The notes below the pieces were generated by a model that did no database searches, was not told the origin of the DNA, and was given only the letters and a program-made list of their open reading frames with translations. 5,944 nt of DNA from Acidimicrobiales bacterium (lineage in GTDB: Bacteria; Actinomycetota; Acidimicrobiia; Acidimicrobiales; Acidimicrobilacustridaceae): positions 1 to 5,944 of the forward strand of contig JALRFT010000295.1 in the NCBI GenBank assembly GCA_023261915.1. Direction: 5' to 3'. Made by a program: the position numbers and the translations under genes. Each line of letters starts with the position of its first letter. Position 1 is the stretch's first letter. Positions 1-5,258 of the stretch are shown here, one piece after another.

Positions 1-214
1 GGGTGCTACCGGCGATCGGGTCGATGTCTACGCCGTCGGGGGAGAGCAGGGAGCCCTGATCGCCACTGGGGTATTGGTGCTCAACGCTGTTGATGATCCC
101 CAGGCCCTGCAACCGACCCAACCAGTCGTGGTCACCCTTGGGGTTCCCCGTGCCGAGGTCGCTCGGGTGGTTGGCGCCATTGCCGGTGACGGTATCTGGC
201 TGGTGTCGTCGTGA
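1..214 (+). CDS. cpaB: CpaB/RcpC-like Flp pilus assembly protein, C-terminal end (partial)
   Basis: The 5' end is cut by the window. Codons run from base 2 to the TGA at 212-214 and give the last 70 residues. These contain GDRVDVYAV at residues 4-12, a hydrophobic strand ATGVLVLNAV, and a closing VVVTLGVPRAEVARVVGAI followed by GIWLVSS. This is the usual shape of the C-terminal half of SAF-domain CpaB/RcpC proteins: a GDRVDV strand, a 'VLVL' strand, then 'VTL-V-P-AEV' with a short final strand. In that family the protein is periplasmic or envelope-associated and helps Flp pilus assembly, often near the secretin in diderms; its job in actinobacteria is less clear. The stop overlaps the next GTG start (GTGA at 211-214), and the neighbours are Tad genes, which supports the call. 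The N-terminal membrane anchor and first SAF half are outside the window, so the identity rests on a fragment. Confidence 0.72.
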   Translation, partial: GATGDRVDVYAVGGEQGALIATGVLVLNAVDDPQALQPTQPVVVTLGVPRAEVARVVGAIAGDGIWLVSS

Positions 215-981
215 CCGGTGCCCCCATCCTCGCTGTCGTGTCACCCAAGGGTGGCAACGGCAAGACCACGGTGTGTGCGAATCTCGCCGCCTCGATGGCC
301 CGTTACAGCGACCCCGTGGTCATCGATCTCGACGTCCACTTCGGTGATGTCGAGTACGCCTTCCGCCTCGACCCGCTCTACCGGCTCGATGATGCCGTGC
401 GTCTCATGGCTGAAGGCGGAGATGAGGACATCAGCCATGTCCTCACCCGCCACCCCACGGGCGTTTCGGCGCTGTGCGCCCCGTCGGACCCGGTCGCTGC
501 GGACCGCCTCGACGCTGACGAAGTCAACAGAGTTGTTGACTACTTCATCGGCCTCGGTCGTCCAGTGCTGTTGGACACGGCTGGTGGCATCAGCGAGTTC
601 ACCCTCGCCGCCATGGATCGTGCCACTGACTACGTGATCGTGTGTGGCACCGACGTCCCATCGGTCCAGGCTGCTCGCAAGCTCATCGACACGATGTCGC
701 GACTCGGCATGGATCTCACCCGGATCCATCTCGTCATCAACCGATCGACGTCCCGTTCGGGCCTGACGCCCGAATATGTCGAGCAGGCGGTGGGGCTGCG
801 CGCCTCGCTGGCTGTTCCCGAGCACATGAGTCTCACGGCGGGAATGAACCAGGGTTGCCCGGTGACCGAGTCCGATCCTCGATCGGCCATCGGGCAGACG
901 TTCGACCGTTTCGTGCGCACGCTCATTGAGGTTCCCGAAAGCGACACACTCGCCGAGCGACTGAGGAAGTTGCTGCCATGA
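211..981 (+). CDS. cpaE: CpaE/TadZ-like ParA/MinD-family ATPase of the Tad pilus
   Basis: A 256-residue P-loop ATPase of the ParA/MinD class. The deviant Walker A is at residues 13-20 (KGGNGKTT, with the signature lysine K13 and catalytic-site K18). A Walker A'-like DLDVHFGDV follows at 39-47, matching the 'DLDLQFGD' signature typical of CpaE. A Walker B-type LLDTAGG lies at 120-126, and a VINRS strand at 175-179 fits the adenine-binding region. CpaE/TadZ proteins are thought to place the Tad machine at the correct cell site. Many CpaE proteins begin with an atypical receiver domain of roughly 120 residues; here the P-loop starts at residue 13, so that domain is absent. The GTG at 211 is chosen because it overlaps the upstream stop (GTGA) and puts a beta-strand directly before the P-loop. 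No convincing ribosome site precedes it, so translation may depend on coupling. The stop overlaps tadA (ATGA, 978-981). Confidence 0.88.
   Translation: MTGAPILAVVSPKGGNGKTTVCANLAASMARYSDPVVIDLDVHFGDVEYAFRLDPLYRLDDAVRLMAEGGDEDISHVLTRHPTGVSALCAPSDPVAADRLDADEVNRVVDYFIGLGRPVLLDTAGGISEFTLAAMDRATDYVIVCGTDVPSVQAARKLIDTMSRLGMDLTRIHLVINRSTSRSGLTPEYVEQAVGLRASLAVPEHMSLTAGMNQGCPVTESDPRSAIGQTFDRFVRTLIEVPESDTLAERLRKLLP
963..967 (+). promoter_or_regulatory. Ribosome binding site for tadA
   Basis: GAGGA lies ten bases before the ATG at 978, inside the end of the cpaE reading frame. It supports this ATG, which also overlaps the cpaE stop, as the tadA start. Confidence 0.55.
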
Positions 982-2333
982 GCCTCGCCGATCGCATCCC
1001 CATGTTCGATGAGGTGCCGGGCGCAGATGGACCGCTCGATGAGCAGTTCGATCTCCCTGTCGCTGACGATCACTTTCCTGTCGCCGGGCGTGTCGTCCCC
1101 GCCGAGGTACTCGGACCAGTGCTCGATGCCGTCCGACGCCGATTGGCCGAGACCCCCGGCGCGTCGTCCATGAGCGAGGGAGATCTGCGATCGGCTGTAG
1201 ATCTTGAACTGGCAGGCGTCCTGACCCTGCCGGAGCTCAACATCGACCGGTCGCAGTTCGCCGCCATCCGGGCCGAGGTGCTCAATGAGATCCTCGGATT
1301 CGGTCTACTCCAGGATCTTCTCGATGATCCGGCCGTGTCAGAAATCATGGTGAACGGTGCCGGAAACGTCTTCGTGGAGTCCGGCGGTCGCCTCGTTCGC
1401 TGGGGTCGGTCGTTCGAATCCGACGGTGAGCTCATCGGGGTGATCACCCGCATGGTGCGCAGCACCGGCCGACGTGTCGACCAGAGCAGCCCGATGGTCG
1501 ATGGTCGACTGCCCGATGGTTCACGACTCAACGTTGTGTTGCCGCCCCTCTCCGTTGATGGTCCGGCTGTCACCATCCGGAAATTCACTGCATCGCGTCT
1601 GACGATGGAGGACCTGGTCCGCACCGGATCACTCAGCGATGACGCCGCGGAGTTCCTGCAACTCGCCGTTGAGCGTCGGCTGAACATTCTCGTATCGGGT
1701 GGTACCGGTACTGGCAAGACGACGATGCTGAATTTCTTGTCCTCGTACATCGACCGCTCACAGCGGGTTGTGACAGTGGAGGACGCCGTCGAGTTGACCC
1801 TCGACATGCCGAACCTGATCCGCCTCGAGACCCGGCCGCCTACCATCGAGGGTTTTGGCGAGGTCACCATTCGTGATCTCGTGCGTAACGCCCTGCGGAT
1901 GCGACCCGATCGCATCGTCGTCGGTGAGGTGCGCGGGGCTGAGGCCCTCGACATGTTGCAGGCCATGAACACGGGTCATGAGGGCTCACTCTCGACACTC
2001 CACGCCAACTCCCCTCGGGACGCGCTACGCCGCATCGAGACCATGGTGCTCTTCGGTGGTATCGACCTGCCCCTTCGTGCCATCCGGGAGCAGTTGGCCT
2101 CGGCCATTGATCTCATCGTGCATGTGGCCCGTGACGCCAAGGGCTTCCGCTTCGTCTCGTCGATCACCGAGGTGGTCGGAATGGAGAGCGACGTCGTGTC
2201 CATCGCCGAACTGTTCAACCGTGGTTCGGGTGGCGTTCAGGGCGGTACCCAGGTCACAGCTCCGCTTGCCTCCACGGGCATTCGATGTGCAGCGATGGTC
2301 CCAGCTGCTGGCACCGGGGGGCATCACTCGTGA
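978..2333 (+). CDS. tadA: TadA/CpaF secretion ATPase (Flp pilus motor)
   Basis: A 451-residue type II/IV secretion (GspE/VirB11 superfamily) ATPase, the cytoplasmic motor that drives Flp pilin polymerisation. The first 90 or so residues are an acidic, weakly conserved lead. The N-terminal domain follows, with LDDPAVSEIMVNG at 115-127 and MVDGRLPDGSRLNVVLPP at 173-190. The catalytic domain has Walker A GGTGTGKTT (241-249), an Asp box VVTVEDAVEL (264-273), Walker B RIVVGEVRG (312-320) and a His box NTGHEGSLSTLHANS (331-345), all intact. The order and spacing are those of TadA/CpaF rather than PilB or GspE; no tetracysteine motif is present. The ATG at 978 overlaps the cpaE stop. The stop overlaps the tadB GTG (GTGA, 2330-2333). 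The last residues after TGIR (433-436) do not resemble the usual family end, while the +1 frame does; see findings. Confidence 0.95.
   Translation: MSLADRIPMFDEVPGADGPLDEQFDLPVADDHFPVAGRVVPAEVLGPVLDAVRRRLAETPGASSMSEGDLRSAVDLELAGVLTLPELNIDRSQFAAIRAEVLNEILGFGLLQDLLDDPAVSEIMVNGAGNVFVESGGRLVRWGRSFESDGELIGVITRMVRSTGRRVDQSSPMVDGRLPDGSRLNVVLPPLSVDGPAVTIRKFTASRLTMEDLVRTGSLSDDAAEFLQLAVERRLNILVSGGTGTGKTTMLNFLSSYIDRSQRVVTVEDAVELTLDMPNLIRLETRPPTIEGFGEVTIRDLVRNALRMRPDRIVVGEVRGAEALDMLQAMNTGHEGSLSTLHANSPRDALRRIETMVLFGGIDLPLRAIREQLASAIDLIVHVARDAKGFRFVSSITEVVGMESDVVSIAELFNRGSGGVQGGTQVTAPLASTGIRCAAMVPAAGTGGHHS
2316..2321 (+). promoter_or_regulatory. G-rich ribosome binding site candidate for tadB
   Basis: A run of six G residues ends eight bases before the GTG at 2330. 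It is a degenerate Shine-Dalgarno match, but its spacing favours the GTG start over the ATG at 2285 in the same frame. Confidence 0.35.
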
Positions 2334-3178
2334 CGGTGGCACTCGGTGGGATCCTGCTCGGCCTCGCAGCGGCGGTGACCGTGCTGACGGTGCGGGCCGG
2401 TGCGGCCCGGCGTCGCCTCGAACAGCGCAGTCTCGAACAGATCGGTCTGCGGGACCGTCCGGCGGACACCCCGCCCAAACTTCGCTTCGATCGGGATCAG
2501 CTCGCCCTCGGTGGACTGTCCCTCGTGGTCGCCGTCGGTGGCGCCGTGATCCTCGGTCCTCTCGGGGTTGTCCTTGGTGCCTTGCCCGTTGTGGTGGTGA
2601 CCATGAGGCGGCACCGTGCCGAGGCCAAGCGAGCGGCGAACCTCGCCACCGAACTCGGGCCGGCACTCCAACTCGTGGTGGACAATCTCCGGGTGGGACG
2701 CGACTTGGTGTCCGCCCTCGCTGAAGTCTCGGAAACAGCGTCGGAACCGGTCTCCACCATCTTTGCCAACGTCGTTGCCGAGACGAGGGTGGGGACGAGG
2801 GTCGATGTGGCGCTGCGGGCGCAGTCGGATCTTGAGAACGACCGTCACCTCCGGGTAGTGGCCTCAGCCGTCGGTCTCCATGCCGAACACGGGGGGAATC
2901 TCGTGGAGATCCTCTCGAGTGTGGTGGAGACCATCGAGGAAGAGGACCGGCTCCGACGAACGATTGCTGCCATCACTGCTGATGGTCGTCTCAGCGGTCA
3001 GGTGCTGCTGGCCCTCCCCATCTTCTCGCTCATTGCCGTGTCCGTACTGAGCCCGGGTTACGCAATGCCCCTCGTCCAGACTCCTCTGGGCCTGATGATG
3101 AGCGTGGCGGCCGTGGTTCTCGGCATCGGGGGCTGGTTCTGGTTGCGCACACTGAGTCGTCCGGCGGTGCTCGGATGA
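2330..3178 (+). CDS. tadB: TadB inner-membrane platform protein (T2SSF domain)
   Basis: A 282-residue integral membrane protein of the T2SSF/GspF family. An N-terminal hydrophobic helix (about 2-20) is followed by a basic stretch (AARRRLEQR). A double hydrophobic block lies at about 58-92. The cytoplasmic T2SSF domain is at about 105-225, with ALQLVVDNLRVGRDLVSAL (112-130) and GLHAEHGGNLVEIL (182-195), and two C-terminal membrane helices lie at about 225-242 and 253-273. TadB and TadC form the membrane platform on which TadA acts. An ATG at 2285 would add 15 residues (a Cys/Trp/His-rich stretch) before the membrane helix and a 49-base overlap with tadA. The GTG at 2330 is preferred because it gives a four-base GTGA overlap like the other junctions and a clean hydrophobic N-terminus. 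The stop overlaps tadC (ATGA, 3175-3178). Confidence 0.92.
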   Translation: MTVALGGILLGLAAAVTVLTVRAGAARRRLEQRSLEQIGLRDRPADTPPKLRFDRDQLALGGLSLVVAVGGAVILGPLGVVLGALPVVVVTMRRHRAEAKRAANLATELGPALQLVVDNLRVGRDLVSALAEVSETASEPVSTIFANVVAETRVGTRVDVALRAQSDLENDRHLRVVASAVGLHAEHGGNLVEILSSVVETIEEEDRLRRTIAAITADGRLSGQVLLALPIFSLIAVSVLSPGYAMPLVQTPLGLMMSVAAVVLGIGGWFWLRTLSRPAVLG

Positions 3179-3993
3179 CGGCCCTGCTTGGCGTTCTCTT
3201 CGTCGGCGCGGGCGCTGCGGGCCTGGTGCAGACTCTCCTACCCCGTTCGGTGACCGGCGGAACAAGTGATGTCAGCGGATCGGAGCGGGTCTCGACGAGG
3301 CGCCGACTCTCGGAACGTCGCACAGCCACTCTCGTCGAGGCGGCGGGCCTGGTGCTCGGGGGAGACGACGCGTTTGCCAGACTCGCTCGTCAGCAGGTGA
3401 TCGCCGCTCTCGTCGGTGGGGTCCTCGGTGGCGTGGTTCTCCTCAGTAACCCCACCGGGATGACGTTGTTCGCCGCCGTCGCTCTGGTTGCCGTTGGTTG
3501 GAAAGGCCCAGTGATTCTCGCTCGGGGTCGGGAGGAGCGCCGCCAGGAGCAACTCGATCTGGAACTCGTCGACACGCTGGGGGAGATGGTGATGGGTGTC
3601 GAGGTCGGTCTCTCGCTCGATGTGGCGATGGCCCGCTATGCCGACACTCGTTCGTCACCGCTCGCCAGCGAGTTCCGGCACTACCTCGATCTCGTCCATC
3701 TCGGCTGGTCGCGGGCCGATGCCATGGATGAGTTCTCCCGGCGCAACCCGACACCGATCGTGCGTTTGTTCGTGGCTGCCGTCGTGCAGAACCAGCGGCT
3801 GGGCACCCCTCTGGCGGGCATCCTCCGTCAGCAGGCAGCCACCGCTCGTCGTCAGCGGCGTCAGCTCGTTGAAGAGAAGGCTGCCAAGATCCCGCTCAAG
3901 ATGATCTTCCCCACCGTGTTTTGCATTCTCCCCGTCCTCATGATCGTGGTGGTGGGCCCTGCCATGGTGCGACTGCTCGAGGCCCTGTCATGA
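3175..3993 (+). CDS. tadC: TadC inner-membrane platform protein (T2SSF domain)
   Basis: A 272-residue T2SSF-family membrane protein, partner of TadB. A hydrophobic helix lies at about 3-22, then a Ser/Thr/Arg-rich cytoplasmic segment. A long hydrophobic block (about 73-110) is followed by the T2SSF domain at about 127-240. That domain holds LGEMVMGVEVGLSLDVAMARY (135-155), LGWSRADAMDEFSRR (176-190) and QNQRLGTPLAGILRQQA (195-211). The RRQRRQLVEEKAAKIPLKMIFP motif just before the final helix (about 241-262) is highly characteristic of TadC. Placement directly after tadB with an ATGA overlap is the standard order. The stop TGA at 3991-3993 is itself part of another ATGA whose ATG (3990) does not lead into a recognisable gene. 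Confidence 0.93.
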   Translation: MTALLGVLFVGAGAAGLVQTLLPRSVTGGTSDVSGSERVSTRRRLSERRTATLVEAAGLVLGGDDAFARLARQQVIAALVGGVLGGVVLLSNPTGMTLFAAVALVAVGWKGPVILARGREERRQEQLDLELVDTLGEMVMGVEVGLSLDVAMARYADTRSSPLASEFRHYLDLVHLGWSRADAMDEFSRRNPTPIVRLFVAAVVQNQRLGTPLAGILRQQAATARRQRRQLVEEKAAKIPLKMIFPTVFCILPVLMIVVVGPAMVRLLEALS

Positions 3994-4092
3994 CGAGCCG
4001 GGCCACACGGCATCGCTGCGGGGGTGTGAATTCCGCCATCGTCAGGGGGCGACCCCGGTTGGCGGTTGAGGTGGCGGTAGCCTCGGGCTTCC
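3994..4092 (+). other. Gap between tadC and the prepilin peptidase gene
   Basis: This is the only break in the chain of overlapping genes, 99 bases long. It begins with an ATGA (3990-3993) overlapping the tadC stop, preceded by GAGG at 3979-3982, which looks like a coupled start. The frame from that ATG stays open through the peptidase gene and joins the sigma-factor frame, ending at 5258. Its first residues (MTSRATRHRCGGVNSAIVRG) then LAVEVAVASGFHVVGLGV are not a family I recognise. The peptidase frame is closed by a TAG at 4078-4080, so the peptidase cannot begin upstream of 4081. I see no convincing promoter, terminator or RNA structure; the best hairpin is a four-base GGGG/CCCC stem near 4050, too weak to call. 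Confidence 0.5.
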
Positions 4093-4710
4093 ATGTGGTG
4101 GGTCTTGGTGTCCACGTCGGCTGCGTTGCTCGTTGTTTCTCTGGCGGCCCTTCTGTCCCTGCCGGGGACGCGTCGTCACGTCATCTGGCTCCTCATGGGA
4201 GCAGCGGTTGGAGCGGCGGCGTTGTCGGTCACGGTAGGTCCTCACTCATGGACGACCTCACTGGCATGGGGAGCCTTCGCCGGGTTCAGTGCGACGCTGG
4301 TCGCCATCGATCTCGCCACCCGGACCCTGCCGAGAGAGATCTCGCTGCTGGGCTTCGTTCTCGTCGCGGGATTTCTCCTCTTTTCACCCGCTCCATCCAG
4401 TGGGGGAGTGCTGACGATGCTGGTGGGGGCCGTCATGATGACGGCGATCACGGCACTGTTGGTCTTTATCTCACGCGGTGCCTTGGGTGTGGGCGATCTC
4501 TTCCTCTCCCCGATGCTCGGCGCTGCCCTCGGGTGGATCGATCCCTGGCTCGTGGTCGTGGCGTGGCTCGTCACTGCAGTGACGGGCGGGGTCGTGATTG
4601 CAGGGCTCATCGTGAGCCGGCGGGTCTCCGCCCGCTCGAAAGTTCCTTACGGACCGTTCATGGTGGCGGGAACCTTTGCCGTTTTGGCTCTCGGTGGCTG
4701 GCGGATCTGA
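4093..4710 (+). CDS. tadV: Prepilin peptidase, A24 family, peptidase domain only (TadV/CpaA-like)
   Basis: A 205-residue polytopic membrane protein with about six hydrophobic segments. It matches the A24 aspartic prepilin peptidases that cleave the leader of Flp-type prepilins at the cytoplasmic face of the membrane. The two expected catalytic aspartates are D73, in AIDLATRTLPREIS (a D-x5-6-LP arrangement as in the family), and D135, in GVGD (132-135, the GxGD motif). The C-terminal VPYGPFMVAGTFAVL (184-198) matches the common 'PFGPFL' helix. The lysine that usually follows GxGD-hydrophobic is absent here (GVGDLFL). The N-terminal zinc/methyltransferase part of PilD-type enzymes is missing, so it should cleave but not N-methylate. 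The ATG at 4093 is the first start after an in-frame TAG at 4078; its ribosome site is poor. The stop TGA overlaps the sigma-factor ATG (TGATG, 4708-4712). Confidence 0.87.
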   Translation: MWWVLVSTSAALLVVSLAALLSLPGTRRHVIWLLMGAAVGAAALSVTVGPHSWTTSLAWGAFAGFSATLVAIDLATRTLPREISLLGFVLVAGFLLFSPAPSSGGVLTMLVGAVMMTAITALLVFISRGALGVGDLFLSPMLGAALGWIDPWLVVVAWLVTAVTGGVVIAGLIVSRRVSARSKVPYGPFMVAGTFAVLALGGWRI

Positions 4711-5258
4711 TGGCCGACCGTCCTTCGATCGAGCAGCTGAAACAAGGCGATGCTTCGGCATGGTCGTGGCTGCTCGACACCTACGGAGGCCAGATCGCGG
4801 GTTACGCCCGTCGGATGGGTTGTCCGGACGCGGAGGATGTCGCCGGTGCCACCTTTGAGGCCGTGGCCCGAGGTATCGGAGCCTTCTACGGCTCGCATGG
4901 CCAGTTGCGCTCATGGGTGTTCTCGATCGCCCACGCCCGAGTCGTCGATGACCTTCGTCGTCGCAATCGGCGGCCCGAGGTTGGCGCCGACGACCTAGAT
5001 TCGCTTGACCGGGCTGACGAGGGGAGTCTCGTGCTCGACGACATCGAGGATCCCCAACTCGCTGCCGCACTGGCGAGACTTTCCGACGAGCAGCGAGCAC
5101 TCCTGCACCTTCGCTACGTGACCGATCTCCCGATAAAGGAGATCGCTCGGGTCAATGGGAAGTCCGAGGTGGCGACGCGAGTCGCCGTTCATCGCGCCTC
5201 TCGGCGACTGCGGGAGCTTCTTTCTGTGCAAGAGGAAGTTCGGGAGGAGGTCGCGTGA
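4710..5258 (+). CDS. ECF-like RNA polymerase sigma factor (sigma-70 family)
   Basis: A 182-residue two-domain sigma factor. Region 2 covers about residues 8-87. It has a helix LLDTYGGQIAGYARRMG (21-37), DAEDVAGATFEAVARGI (40-56, the classic D-A-E-D-x3-x-T-F region 2.2 signature) and LRSWVFSIAHARVVDDLRRR (66-85, the R-x-W-x-IA region binding the -10 element). Region 4 covers about 118-172. It has LARLSDEQRALLHLRYVTDL (121-140) and a helix-turn-helix IKEIARVNGKSEVATRVAVH (142-161) followed by RASRRLREL (162-170). There is no region 3 or 1.1, and no extra C-terminal SnoaL or other domain. The HTH is slightly unusual: VATRVAVHRA in place of the common 'GTVKSRLSRA'. It overlaps the peptidase by one base and the next gene by one base (TGATG at both ends), so it is probably co-translated with the pilus genes and a downstream membrane protein that may control it. 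Its target promoters cannot be read from this window. Confidence 0.9.
   Translation: MADRPSIEQLKQGDASAWSWLLDTYGGQIAGYARRMGCPDAEDVAGATFEAVARGIGAFYGSHGQLRSWVFSIAHARVVDDLRRRNRRPEVGADDLDSLDRADEGSLVLDDIEDPQLAAALARLSDEQRALLHLRYVTDLPIKEIARVNGKSEVATRVAVHRASRRLRELLSVQEEVREEVA
5245..5250 (+). promoter_or_regulatory. Strong ribosome binding site for the repeat-protein gene
   Basis: A perfect AGGAGG lies seven bases before the ATG at 5258, the strongest Shine-Dalgarno in the window. Its spacing decides in favour of ATG 5258 over the overlapping GTG at 5255. It also suggests that this protein is made at least as strongly as the sigma factor before it. Confidence 0.75.

Noticed and set aside
1070..1972. 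A 300-codon minus-strand open frame.
   Set aside because: It lies wholly opposite tadA, whose Walker and His-box motifs are intact. The minus product is Arg/Ser/Thr-rich with no recognisable motif.
2285..2329. ATG at 2285 as the tadB start.
   Set aside because: It would add a Cys/Trp/His-rich stretch before the first membrane helix and a long overlap with tadA. The GTG at 2330 fits the GTGA overlap pattern and has a G-rich site at suitable distance.
1978..2724. A 248-codon plus-strand frame across the tadA/tadB junction.
   Set aside because: Most of it is out-of-frame translation of tadA and tadB (Arg/Pro/Ser-rich). Only the short piece at 2290-2325 resembles a TadA end, and that is reported as a possible frame disruption rather than a gene.
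4046..4058. GGGG-CGA-CCCC hairpin in the tadC/peptidase gap as a terminator or regulatory stem.
   Set aside because: Only four pairs with a three-base loop and no T-run. Such stems are common by chance in GC-rich DNA.
3921..5258. A 445-codon open frame that would fuse a long Arg/Gly/Ser-rich N-terminus to the sigma factor.
   Set aside because: The part before 4710 overlaps the end of tadC and the clear prepilin peptidase gene in another frame and has the composition of out-of-frame high-GC translation. The sigma factor has its own ATG at 4710 in a TGATG overlap.
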